Positions 34,965 through 46,361 of a stretch of DNA of 64,000 nt are shown one piece after another. Source of the DNA: Tipula vernalis (taxonomy: Eukaryota > Arthropoda > Insecta > Diptera > Tipulidae); contig OY282558.1 of assembly GCA_958295665.1 (NCBI GenBank), forward strand, positions 313,506,092 to 313,570,091. Direction: 5' to 3'. The notes under the pieces are model-generated. The model made no database searches. It was not told the origin of the DNA and worked only from the letters and a program-made list of their open reading frames with translations. How positions within the stretch are numbered: the first letter of the stretch is position 1; each line of letters starts with the position of its first letter. Made by a program: the position numbers and the translations under genes.

Positions 34965-36311
34965 ATGAGTAACGTTGATCATAATGTAGAACATAAATTT
35001 AATTTCTATACAGTTGATGAAACTGCAGTAAAAAAGGCCGTGTTGCGAATTAAGTCCAACTCAATTGGTGACGACGGAATTCCATTAAAATTTATTAAAT
35101 TGGTTTTAGAATATATCTCACCAGTTCTTTGCTATTTGATTAATAGTTGTTCAAGTGAATCGCGATTTCCTTCTCAATGGAAAATTTCGAGAGTTGTGCC
35201 GGTTGCCAAGTATTCAAATCCTAAAGATATTAAGGACTTAAGACCCATTAGCATAATACCTATGTTATCCAAAGTTCTTGAAAGAGTGATCTGGTTTCAG
35301 GGTTAAACACAGTACGGCAACAGCGCTACTCAAAATAACGGACGATATTTTTGCTGCTCTAGATACGGGTCATGTTGCACTATTGATTTTACTTGACTTT
35401 TCCAAAGCTTTTGATAAATTTAATCATGGTATTTTGCTTCTTAAATTACAAAATCATTTTAAATTTTCGCAGCACGCGATTAAATTAATTAAAAACTATC
35501 GAGGCGGTCGTTTCCAGTACGTCAGTTTTGGTGATGAAAATTCATGCTGTGTCAATGTAGTGCGCGGAGTGCCGCAAGGATCGATACTTGGGCCTATATT
35601 GTTTATGCTTTTTATCAATGATATCGCATCCGTAATTAAATATTGCAATTATCATCTTTATGCTGATGATGTACAAATTTATACATGTAACAAAGTTGAT
35701 TGTATTGAGCGTATCACCACGTTTGTTAATGCTGATATCGAGGCTATTTCTGAATGGGCTAAAATTAATGAACTGCAGTTAAATTATTCTAAGTCACAAG
35801 TTTAACTATAAACACTAGTAATGAAAATATTAAATACAAACCTGTGTTTATTGATAAAGACATTGTACCATTTGTCGATAAAGCACGTAATTTGGGATTC
35901 AATTTGAACTCAACCCTTATATGGGATTCACACGTAAGCCATATTTGTTGTAATATTTATGCCGGGTTGAAAAGACTATCCAAATTTAAAAAATCCATCC
36001 CTATTAAAACAAAAAAAGCATTAGCCCATTTTTACTTATTACTCATCTAACATATGCTGATCTAGTAATGGGAGTCCTAAGTTACGAACATCGTAGAACA
36101 CTCAATGTTGCCTTTAATTCCATTACAAGATATGTTTATAATTTGTCCAGATATGATCACATTACATCATTTTCAAAAAAACTTATTAGGATGTACCTTC
36201 GAGAATTATCTGAAATTTAGACAATGTTTATTCTTGTTTAACGTAATGCATGGTAAATCCAAGGATTATTTTACTACGCCAGAAATGCATTACACATCTA
36301 TACCTGTTTAA
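34965..36311 (+). pseudogene. LINE reverse transcriptase, broken
   Basis: 34965-35306 carries DDGIPLKFIKLVLEYISPVL, KISRVVPVAK and DLRPISIIPMLSKVLERVI. After a short gap, 35383-35805 carries LLDFSKAFDKFNHGILL, VRGVPQGSILGPILFMLFIN and the active site YHLYADDVQIY. 35844-36311 is the degraded C-terminal region (RNLGFNLNSTLIWDSHV). Frameshifts near 35306, 35380 and 35805 kill it, but the YADD Asp pair is kept. Confidence 0.85.
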
Positions 36312-36923
36312 AAAAGAATGCCTAAAATACTTTTCCTCTCTCTAATTTACTAGGAGATGAGCCTTATTTTATTTCTGACAATAGCGATGAAGTGCACCGG
36401 TTTTACCTGAAATTTGGATTATTAATATTATATGTCAATTGTTATTATTATATTATTATTATTTTTATTATTATCATTATTATTACTAAATAATTATTTT
36501 TGTTATTATTGTTTTTATTACTAATGTAACATTTATCCATGTACATATTTTAAGGGCTCTAAAAGCCTGTTTTTAACTAAAATAAAATAAATAAATAAAT
36601 ATATAAAAACCGAAAAAATGAATTATGCGTTTGAAAATTATGACATAAAAAATTCTTGGTAGACCATTGATCTTAGCATGCTAAAGTTCCAGATAAGGAA
36701 GTCTGAAAAAAGAAGTCTGAAATCAGTCATCAGTTAATAAATTTGTATTTGAAACATACAAATTTATTAAATGAAGACTGATTGATACAAGAAGTATCCA
36801 AATTTTCAAGTAAAAAATATTTCAGTTTTAAACCAAGCAAAAACGGTACAATTTTGAAACATGGTACATATCTTCTTTGTAAAAAATGTATAACATGAAA
36901 ATCTGAAGACGCTATCAACCCTT

Positions 36924-37090
36924 ATACCCTACACAGACTGTGGTTTAATAAATCCGATTTAGCTAAACTAGTTTAAGAATTATATGGAAAAACAAAGGGG
37001 TTAGCTAAATCGAGGTTGACACACTGCGACTAAGTAATCTCGAAAAATTCACTAAATCGGTTTTATTAAATCGCAGTGTATCTAGGGTAT
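36924..37090. repeat. 167-bp foldback element
   Basis: Left end ATACCCTACACAGACTGTGG and the complement of the right end (ATACCCTAGATACACTGCG) match, as do the next bases (TTTAATAAATCCGATTTAG against TTTAATAAAACCGATTTAG). Arms are about 45 bases. It lies 15 bases before the hAT element. TA/TATA flanks would fit Tc1/mariner-type target choice, but this is not firm. Confidence 0.7.
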
Positions 37091-37105
37091 TATATATGCA
37101 TATAG

Positions 37106-38818
37106 TAGGGTTTGCAAACCGGTTAGAACCGGTTTTAAAAAACCGGATTTTTAATAAAATTCAAAAACCGAAAAACCGGGTTTTCTGGAAAAATAACCGA
37201 ATAATTTTTGGTTGTTGTTATCAGTGCCCCTAATCCAAAAATTATGTGATGAAACTGATTTTAAAATCGGCTACAAAAACTGAAAATGAACTATGAGTGG
37301 ACAAGCTGCCAGAAAGGCCAGAAGATACTTGAATTTTTTTAAATTGGGTTTGAAATTTATAAATTTGTGCTTATTCCGCATATACGGAAGTTGTGATTCA
37401 TTCGTTTTATATGAGAAAACGAGATTCCTTTTATATGAGAACTAATTGATCAACGACTTTACAAATTTGAAATGGTTCTGAAAAATCATATTGTATCCAC
37501 AAAATGTGACGGAGCTTCAGTAAATGTTAAATTTGGCAATGAATCGGAAGCTGAAATTGTTTTATATATGGACCACGGGTTACTCTTGGCGTTAGAGGCA
37601 TTTTATATAAAAAAATCATGCCGATTAGTGGAAGCAACGATAGAAACTAATGAAGTCGATTAATCTGATTGTGATATTGTATATGATGATGAATTCGGAA
37701 ATGAAGAATATTATGAAGTTGAATATTCTGACGTTCCATTTAAATCCATGCATTAATTCAGTTCGCAATATTGTACCATTTTTCAAGCGTTTCCTTATAA
37801 GAAATACAATTTTACAGCAACATGTTAAGCAAAACTTCAACGTTGAAATTGGACTAATTTTAGACTCTAAAACTCTATGATATATCAATTTTTAAAGCTC
37901 ATTGCATAAAGAAAGCATTGAATGATTTACAAAAATTAAATATGGTCGAATATATTTCTTAAATAATGCTTAAATATACTTGTGATGCTTTGTCACCCGT
38001 ACAAGAAGCAGTGGAAGCTTTGGGATGAAAAGATACTACAGTAATAACGGCCGATACCATAGTCACGTTTATGTTGAATTAAATTGACCAGATAAATATG
38101 GAATCCAGCTAAAACTTATTCAATTTATTGAAAAAGAAGTTGTTGGAACGTAGAAATATTAATTTAATATATTTGGCGAAGTATTTAAACTCAATCGGGA
38201 GTTTCTCTGGCATATTCGTCAAAAACAGATATGCTTAATTTTGTCAAGCGAGTATTGGAAATACTGTTTCAAATAGAATCAGAAAGTTTGTTGGATAGTA
38301 AGGCTAGTGAGATTAACATATTAAATGTGTGTAATGATGTTGAAATGTCGCTTAATGATGAACTGAACTTGGCTTTTGAAAAAGAGTCTGTATAAAATCA
38401 CAAGAAGTCGTTAATGTTAACGATTTTAGAAAAGATTTCATTTTTTCGAAGCAACTGGGAAAAGAACAAGCAACTTATAATTGATTTTCAGTGCCTTACT
38501 TACAGTTAAACCAACTACAACCGACTCCGAAGGAACCTTTTCTGTATCAGGAAATTTTTGCAATTAAATTAGAAGCCGTTTAATTAATTTTCGTAATAAA
38601 AAAATGAATTTGTAAATCTGAATTGGAATTGAGAACATAAACTATGAAAAAAAATTTATTTAATAGCGTTCTTTAGCGAACTAACACTATAAGTGCGATT
38701 TTATTATAGAATACATTATTTTCTTTAAAAACCCGGATTTAACCGGTTAACCGAATTTAAAATTAAAAAAAAAACGTAAAACCGGTTTCAGAAGAGACAC
38801 GGTTTTTTGCAAACCCTA
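37106..38818 (+). mobile_element. hAT DNA transposon, 1713 bp, with perfect 8-bp target duplication
   Basis: Inverted ends TAGGGTTTGCAAA (37106-37118) and TTTGCAAACCCTA (38806-38818) are perfect over 13 bases. GCATATAG occurs immediately outside both (37098-37105 and 38819-38826), the 8-bp duplication diagnostic of hAT. Subterminal AACCGGTT/AAACCGG motifs are dense at both ends. The internal transposase is degraded. Boundaries are certain to the base. Confidence 0.93.
37472..38615 (+). pseudogene. hAT transposase relic
   Basis: 37472-37663 encodes HIVSTKCDGASVNVKFG then ALEAFYIKK, resembling the start of the hAT catalytic fold. The middle has many stops and shifts. 38493-38610 encodes LLTVKPTTTDSEGTFSVSGN, then a TAA and IRSRLINF, the hAT C-terminal dimerisation motif. 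Upstream text at about 37285-37330 may be the zinc-finger end. Not functional. Confidence 0.75.
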
Positions 38819-38826
38819 GCATATAG

Positions 38827-41662
38827 CTATGGAAAACATAAATATTTTGGTAACCTTTTTATTGTTTTAAGTAGTCTTGTTTATGTCGAAAAAAAATTGT
38901 ATAGTGGACAAAATTGCAATAAACAATTTTTTTATAATAAATTCTGAAAAATGGAGAATTACAGCACTCTGAACCATTTTAGTTGTAAAAAAAAAATAAA
39001 AAAGTACCAAAGTATTTGTAACTTCAACATGTTCAACAACATGTGTGTCAATTTTTAAAACTGGACTATTTAGAAAATCATTTTTTTTAAATTGTAATTC
39101 ACCCTGATGATAAAAGAAGGAAATAAAATCATCGAAACATCGTTATATAAATAAAAGGTAGTAAGTTAAAACTGTTGAAACCAACAAATAAATTATTTTT
39201 AGTGTTTCTTCAAATCTCTGAAAAATGATGTCATACTATATATACTTCATTTATTTCCTTTTTTAACCGCAAACCTAATGTATCTTTGATTTTGGGCCTC
39301 CTTCCGTTACATTATCGATTTGGCTCTATGGATGATTTCGAAACTTGAAATAAGAGCGTAATATTTTTCCCATAAGTTACGAACTGGCTACGAATTGTCT
39401 ACAAATTTTCTACATTGTTTACGTATTTTCTACGTCGAAAACTATTGTCTACGCTATTGTCGACATTTGCGTGTAGACAATCTCCAAATAAGCGTAGACG
39501 CACAACACTGCCATAGTTATACGCTCCATTGTACTATAATGCGCATCTGACTTTGCTTATAGCTGGTAAGCACTTTTATTGCGACCCGTCGGAATGGAGA
39601 TCGGGTTTGTTTCTTTATTGTAATGTCATTTTTGAAGGAAATAAATCTATCAAAAACTGTACCAAATTCACCAATATCCCTTGGAAGTGAATCGTATCTA
39701 TATTTTACATTTGCCGCACTTCGAAGCTACTATTTTGGGGGACCCAAAACGTATTAAGTTAATAGTCTCTTGTGCAACTGTCCAGTTCTTATCAGTGATC
39801 AGTGTTTGAATTTTTGATGCGACAGTACTAATTTATTATTTAGCATACAAGTCGTTTCCAAATGATGCTGTGGTGATTCGTTAAGTTATTAATTCGAAAA
39901 ATGTATACAATTTTAAATTAAAGAGAAGCTGTTCTTTACTAAATAAGAAAACGTGTTTGTTAGATCTAATAAAAAACAAAAATTTGCTTACAACATAATC
40001 CGACGGGACCAACATTTTCTCAGAACATAATACACATTAGCAATATACCATATAGCATATTTGATCACCAAACTTAAAAAAGTTGTTTGTATCGTAATCT
40101 GCAGACAAGTTTTCTTATCAATATAAATCTCATATGACAAAAGACCTCATTAGTAAATACAAAAGGTTATGTTTTATAAATTATCAGCAAGTTAAATATA
40201 ATAATTTAGTTGTTTGTTCCGCTTGAAAATATATTTCTAAGATCTCAAGCTCATTTAAGATAAACAAAAGCATATACATTAGTCAGTTATCTTTTAATTA
40301 TTAGCTTTAGAGGTTACCTCTCATCCCCGCAGGTTCGAAAATTAAGATATCTGTACCCTTTATAGAGAAGTTGTACCAAAAACAAAATATCATAAAGAAT
40401 AAATTAAGAGGTTCTTTTGTTCCCATTATATTGTATATGAATATCTTAATACAAACAAAAAAAAAATTTCGAAAAGAAATCCAATAAATAACCGACACAA
40501 TATAACAGCAAAAAAAAAATATTTTTCAATAATTTTATTGGAAATTTAATTTCTTAGAAAGCCATTATTATTGCTGTCTATCTCATTTCGCTCCCTATGA
40601 ACCTAACATTTTTTGTTTCATATTTTATTTGTTATAATGGTGGCTTCTTATTTGTTTTTTTGTTTTATTTTTTTCTATTAATGGTTGGTATTTTTCTTTT
40701 ATATCAAAAGAATTAAAATTTCATTCTTCTCGAAATATTCATTTTTATTCCAAGGAGATGAATAAACAAACCAGCAAACAGAAATAAGAAAACACAAACA
40801 GATAGAGAACTGAACTAAATTTGTATGGCTGTGTTGTATATACGAAAGACAATTGTGAGATAGGAAAAAATGTACATACATACATACATATATAAATACT
40901 TAGAAGGAATCGGAATGAAACTTTTTTTTTATAAGAAAGAACACTAATAAGATAAATAAGAAAAAAGTTAAAAGACATTAAAAATGTCATCTTAAATTAA
41001 TGATATTAAAAAATTAAAGAAACAAAACAAAAATAAATGTTAAATTATTGATTTGTATATGGCGGTGGTGGTATTCTTGAAAAAAAAATGTTAATCTTGG
41101 GAAATATATAAAATTGGTTTGCGTTACGAAACTAATTTTTGTTTTTATATCTCTTTTGAGTTGTAGCCAGATTTTGTTCGAAGAAGTTACCAATATTCTG
41201 CTTCTTAAAAATATAGATTATCTTTGTTTCTTTTTTTTTAAAGTGCTTTTTTGTTTGGGTATGTGAGACTCAAGAATTTTTTCTTTGTTTCCATTAAAAC
41301 AAATAGTTCCGCATAGCTGACCTTTAGTGCTAAGCAAGGATCAGAGACATATTACTGTCAACCAGATTTTGGTTGGTTACACTTTTACAAAAAAATTACA
41401 AGGAACCTAGGGTGGCTCAAAACGGGATCCCGGGATCCCGTTTTAGTCTCAAAAGTTTGAAAGAAAAATTTCGAAATTTCCCGGGATTTCCCGATTTTCG
41501 ATTTTATTTTAATACACTCTTTTAACTCTATAAATGCTTAAGAATAATATATTACAATAAAACTTCGGTTTAAGAGCTTTTTCGATTTCCACAATGGAAA
41601 TTTGATTCTAAAATGATTATGGCTTGAAGTTTTGTAAAACGGCCAATTAGGATGGAACTTGG
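38827..41662. other. AT-rich DNA, no gene recognised
   Basis: 39370-39500 has a cluster of GTCTAC/TTCTAC motifs. A TACA/TATG microsatellite lies at about 40874-40895. At 41420-41440 GGGATCCCGGGATCCCG with nearby CCCGGGATTTCCCG resembles hAT subterminal sequence, but no matching end was found. The last bases before 41663 (GGCCAATTAGGATGGAACTT) belong to the repeat that resumes after 54657. Confidence 0.4.
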
Positions 41663-41679
41663 CCCAAGTAACATTCGTT

Positions 41680-41945
41680 AGAGCTATTAGTTGTGATCAG
41701 CTCTATTAATGCTCTACAGAAGTAATCACGCAGCATCTTGTACTAAATTCATGGTAATAAATACTGCAAGCTTTAAAAAAAATTAAACATGCTCTATAAA
41801 ATCAGTTATTCATACTACTTGTGCTAAATTGATGGTAATAGACACTCCAAGCTTTAAAAAATCTAAAGAGCACTTAGTTTGAATATGTAGCTCTATAAAT
41901 AAATATAGAGCTTCCAAAGTTTTAGTATTAGAGCAGGCGCAACTA
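41680..41945. repeat. left subterminal GCTCT/AGAGC repeats of the tnp2 element
   Basis: Eight GCTCT or AGAGC pentamers in both orientations occur within 265 bases, often as AGCTCTAT or AGAGCT. This density is unexpected in AT-rich DNA. Plant CACTA elements carry subterminal repeats bound by an accessory protein (TNPA), so these may be binding sites here. Confidence 0.6.
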
Positions 41946-42207
41946 CAGAGGTGTATTTTTTAATTTAACTGTAAAATAGCAATATAAGCTATAAAACAGC
42001 ACATATAAAGTTGTAAGCTTTTAAAATAATCAGCTTTAATAAAACGGTATTTGATGTTAAGTTAGAACTAATTTAGTAACCTGCAACTGGTATAAATACC
42101 TTATAAAGCTTTGATTTACCTTTACCTCCAAAATTAATGTCAAAATAATAAATTGGTTGTATTTTTCTGTGTGTTAAAAAAATCAAATAAGCTACAATAA
42201 AATAAAA

Positions 42208-44362
42208 ATGTATAGTTTAAATTCGTGGAAGAGATACAAACTAAGTAGTGGTTATCGATACCAAATTCGAACGAACCAAAATTTATTGAAGAAAGCTGTC
42301 GAAAGAAATAAAGTTAAAAATTATCCAAGCAATACGCTAGAAACATCAGAACCACAACAAAACTCTGCGAGAGAATACTCCTCTATTAATAATTTCCATA
42401 TTGATTTATGTGAAAACAATGAAACTTCTGATTTATGGAACACAAACCAATTAGATGGAGACTTAAGCGACAGTGATGTTTCATTTGTTCTAAGCGAGGA
42501 TGAAAAAAAAACCTTTTAACCTGAGAGAAGAATTAAGAAATTGGGCTTTAAGTCCCCATAACATTCCTCATCAAGCATTTGGTAAATTATTGAAATTGCT
42601 CTAAACATGTAAATTACCCGATAAAGATCTCCCGCAAGACCCAAAAACTTTATTAGAAACTCCTAATGCAGTAGCATTTTATCCGCTCGGTAGTGGAAAT
42701 TATTGGCATCAAGGATTAGAAAGTTGCTTAAGACAATATTTTAAAGATAAATTAAATAAATCAATGGACATTTCCTTAAATTTTAATATTGATGGTTTAC
42801 CAATTTATAAAAGCTCACAATGGCAATTTTGGCCTATCCTTTTTAATATACATGAAATAAAATTTTTTAAACCAATGATTATTGGAATATATTGTGGAAA
42901 AGGGAAACCAACCGTTTTAATAGAATATTTACGACAATTCGTAGATGAATGCAAACATATATTGAGAGAAGGAATTATGATAAACAATCACAAACTCAAT
43001 ATTAAAATTCGATGTTTCATTTGTGATTCACCAGCAAGAGTATGTATGACTTTGTATTTTATAAAATACAAAGTTCTATCGCAATTTTATGTAGTTAAGG
43101 TACCACATATTTTAACGGAAAGCACGGATGCTTAAAATGTACTGTAGTTGGTGAGTTTATTTCTAATTGTACAGTATTTTTACATACACAATGCGAACGA
43201 AGAACCAACACAGCTTTTCGACAGAAAATATATTGGAATCACCATAAAACTACTTCAATTCTTGAAGAGTTTCCCATAGATATGGTTGAGGATTTTCCTG
43301 TAGGAAACTCGTTACATCTTATTGATTTAGGTGAATAAAAAAATATAATTTGTTTCTCCATTCGTACTCATATATAAAAAATATCATATTTTTAGGACAA
43401 CTATGTACTCTTTTACAGGTATTATGAAAAAATGCTTAACTGGTTGGATTAATGGGGAATTTAAAGGAACGGGTATACGATTTTCTGCAAAAGACATACA
43501 TCTTTGTGGCGGTTCACGCATTCACACATGCGTTCGCCGCCACACGGTCAGAACAAAAACACGAACAGACAGAAACGCAAACGGAAACACCAATACAAAA
43601 ACGGACAACTGAACTACTGTCTCTTCCAGACCAAACGACGGACAAGACGAAATAAAATAAAAATTCAGTCTCGCCTCGGATATCAACGCGATAACACATC
43701 GCTCGTGGTGTTGGCCGCCAACCACATTTTTGGTGTAATAAATAAAAATGGTGGTGATAAATATAAAAAATTATAAATTATAATAAATGATTTAAATAAA
43801 TTAAATTAATGGTGTGATTGAATTTTTGTAATTTCTATCGCCGCCTTCGATATCTTATTACAGATAAACTTGTGCACGTAAAATTGCCGGTAGAAATTCA
43901 CAGAGCAGTTAGAGGATTGGACTGCGTTTCCTATTGGAAAGGCACGGAATATCGCACTTTTATGTATTATATTGGCATAGTAGTTTTGAAGGATTATTTA
44001 CGATACGATGCTTATGAGCACTTTCTCGCATTTTTCTGTGCAGTAACCATCTGCTCAACAGAGCAATACATAAATCTGCTGCAACTAGCAAGAATATTGA
44101 TGGAACATTATGTAGAAAGATATATTGAACTCTATGGAAAACAATCCATTACGAGCAATGAACATAATTTATGTCATCTTGTTGATGAAGTGGGGCGATT
44201 TGGGGTTCTCAATTCTTTCAATGCCTATCCCTTTGAAAATCTTCGGTCCACGTTGAAACAATTGTTAAGAACTGGTTCCAATCTTTTAGCACAAGCTGCC
44301 AAAAGAATTGCAGAATTAAACAAGATAAATCAGTATGAAATTCGTAAGCTAGATAAATCACC
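42208..44362 (+). pseudogene. tnp2/DUF4218-like transposase, interrupted
   Basis: The N-terminal region (42208-42519, polar/acidic) ends in a frameshift at a run of eight or nine A bases. The next frame holds LREELRNWALSPHNIPHQAF, a TAA at about 42602, then the catalytic core: Asp in FNIDGLPIYKSS, FWPILFN, IIGIYCGKGKP and Asp in CFICDSPAR. A GT-AG intron fits 43331-43418 and restores IDLG-IMKKCLTGW. A 317-bp insertion (43508-43824) splits the next exon. 43830-44362 reads LPVEIHRAVRGLD, YRTFMYYIG and NEHNLCHLVDEVGRFG, then NAYPFENLRSTLKQL, like the DUF4218 region of CACTA transposases with the likely catalytic Glu in PFENL. The C-terminus is cut by the BEL LTR at 44363. Confidence 0.65.
43508..43824. 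mobile_element. 317-bp insertion in the tnp2 gene
   Basis: Removing it joins KDIHLC to NFYRRLRYL in one frame. TTTGT occurs on both sides (43503-43507 and 43825-43829), a 5-bp target duplication. The insert begins GGCGGTTCACGCATTC, is GC-richer than its surroundings, has AATAAA near 43739 and no open gene. It might be a solo LTR or a short nonautonomous element. Without a canonical CA end the class is open. Confidence 0.6.
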
Positions 44363-44685
44363 TGTAAAAAATGATGAATCGCAGATATTTGTGTAGAAAT
44401 TTTAATCTCTGAATAAATTCAATGCGGGTTTTATTTTTGTTTAATTCACAAATATATTGTATGTATTTCACAATTCTTTAAGGTTTTTTTTTTGTATAAG
44501 TTTACAAATTTAGTTTCATAAGATAATCACCTTAATCGCCTTTGTTCGCTTTTTTTTTGGTCGCTTAGCAGATCGCTTGTTGTCGCTTCTAGATTCGCTG
44601 AGAAAGTGAACGATTTTATTTTTTTTAATTGTTTAATTTGCCGTGTTTGCTCAAAAAAAATAAAATACAGCAAATTTGAACCGTA
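44363..44685 (-). repeat. left LTR (3' LTR) of the BEL/Pao provirus
   Basis: 323 bases starting TGTAAAAAATGATG on the plus strand. They match 50483-51952 once that copy's two insertions are removed. Read on the minus strand the LTR ends ACA; its opposite terminus here is TA where the other copy has the expected TG. The first codons of the LTR read in frame after the tnp2 gene and give it a false C-terminus (NDESQIFV). Confidence 0.85.
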
Positions 44686-44974
44686 AAATCGGTTCAAAGT
44701 CCGGCTTAAAGCTTTGCTGATTCGAGCGCATTCTATTATTAAACCGGTCAAGTTGATTCTATTATATTTTGTAATAATGAATCGATTTTGACAAACAAAT
44801 TTTGCTGTCACAAAAAAAAATATTTGATTTTACAAAAATATTAAGAAATCAACTGTTTACATCAAAATTCGCGATGTGATGTCCATAAACCAAAGCAAAA
44901 TAATTGGCGTTATTAAAGTGATTTACAAGATAAGTAAGTTTAGTTACAATGTAAATTTGTTTTCTAATTCAATT

Positions 44975-46361
44975 TTAATTTAAACATTCTAGCCGTGAAT
45001 TCATTGCATCTCCAACATAGACCGCCCCGCTGACAACTCCAGTTGTTAAATACATATTTGGTAGCTTGCACACTTTGACGATTGGTCGCTTTAATATCGT
45101 TGATGGTGTTTTGATGGTAACAACTCGAATTAATCTATTTCCGTCTCGGTGAACATCTATATGATTCTCCCTAATGCCGATTTGCATGATGGTAAATTGT
45201 CTTCTTTAATTAACACTAAATCATTTATTTTAATGTTCTTCTTTGTTTCAGTCCACTTATTTCTTTGCTGAAGAGAGTTCAAATATTCGACATTAAATCG
45301 CTTCCAGAAACCCTTAACTCTTTGTTGTATCTGCTGCCATCGAGATAATCGCGATATTGGTATGTTTTCAAACTCAATCTCTGGAATCGTTCCTATTGTT
45401 GATCCTATTAAAAAATGCGCTGGGGTCAGAGCTTCAATCGTGGTATCATCTTCTGATAAAGTGTACAGCGGCCTCGAATTAAGGATTGCTTCTATTTGAC
45501 TCAGTAGTTTCGACATTTCCTCGAATGTCATATTACCATTGTTGGTGGCCTTGTTTAAATGCGACTTCACTGATTTCACCGCCGCTTCCCAAAGCCCGCC
45601 GAAATGGAAATATTCTGCAATTAAATAACTAAATGATTCAGATTTTAACATTTTGTATACCTCGTTTAGCTGTCTCCTCGCTCCAATAAAATTGGTGCCA
45701 TTGTCACTGAATATTTCATTTGGCACTCCTCTTCTGGATGAAAATCGTTTAACTGCTGCAATAAATGCATCGCTGGTGAGGTCAATTACATCTTCCAAAT
45801 GAATGGCCTTTGTAACCATGCATACAAATACAGCAATATAACCTTTTGAAATTTTAGCCCCCCGCTCTCTTTTGTTAGCTATAAATATTGGCCCAGCATA
45901 ATCTACCCCACATTTACTAGTTCCTCTCTCACAAGCTCTCTACCTCTGACTATCCAGTATTTCTGACGGACAAGATGGGATGTTAAAGAAGGGCCCGGAT
46001 TTAGATACTTAATTTGGACATGGGAAATTATCATTCTACTAAGGACATGAGATTTGGGTAGAATGATCGGGTATTTCGAGTCATATTCGCTCATTGATTT
46101 TTCTAATTTTCCTCCTACTCTAAGAATCCCATTCTCGTCTATGAATGGTGTGAGTGGCGAGAGATTACTTTTCATATTTAATTCATTATTCGCCTTTAAT
46201 ATTCTTATTTGATCATGAAATTCAGCGTTTTGTACGTGTTTTATTACTTGATTGGTTGCATTTGCTAGTTCCTTGACGGTAAGGGGTGTACATTTCCTCT
46301 CGACTGCCTTAGCTCTGACATTTACTGCAAATCCGTTAACGAAACTTAAAATTCTTATCAA
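44975..46361 (-). pseudogene. BEL/Pao integrase, broken
   Basis: 45903-46361 is the RNase H-integrase linker and zinc region (ILRVGGKLEKS, YPIILPKSHVLSRMIISHVQ). After a shift, 45157-45819 begins MVTKAIHLEDVIDLTSDAFI, just after the first catalytic Asp region (VDYAGPIF, about 45880). It carries the second Asp in FSDNGTNFIGARR and the Glu in GGLWEAAVKSVK, then FWKRFNVEYLNSLQQR and the C-terminal beta module. The end (44975-45187) is in another frame: HRDGNRLIRVVTIKT. All three catalytic residues appear present, but frame changes separate them. Confidence 0.85.

Larger units (their letters stand above)
33772..36602 (+). mobile_element. second CR1/Jockey-type LINE, 5' truncated
   Basis: An APE endonuclease and RT are encoded on the plus strand, followed by an AT-rich 3' UTR with TTA/ATT repeats (36425-36535) and a tail of AAATA/AATA units (36578-36602). 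No ORF1 is recognisable upstream, so it is probably 5' truncated. Its protein differs from that of the LINE at 25045-29161. Confidence 0.75.

Noticed and set aside
40307..40498. Minus-strand frame next to a donor-like GTAACC site
   Set aside because: No acceptor and frame combination supports an exon; composition is chance-like.
41420..41500. hAT-like end built on GGGATCCCGGGATCCCG
   Set aside because: No partner terminus or 8-bp duplication found; the palindrome alone is not enough.
43403..43776. Several overlapping frames of 60-90 codons on both strands
   Set aside because: They fall in the GC-richer 317-bp insertion and are shadows of each other; only the tnp2 exon text before 43507 is real.
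44527..44811. 94-codon minus-strand frame
   Set aside because: Lies mostly within the noncoding LTR and contains no recognised domain.
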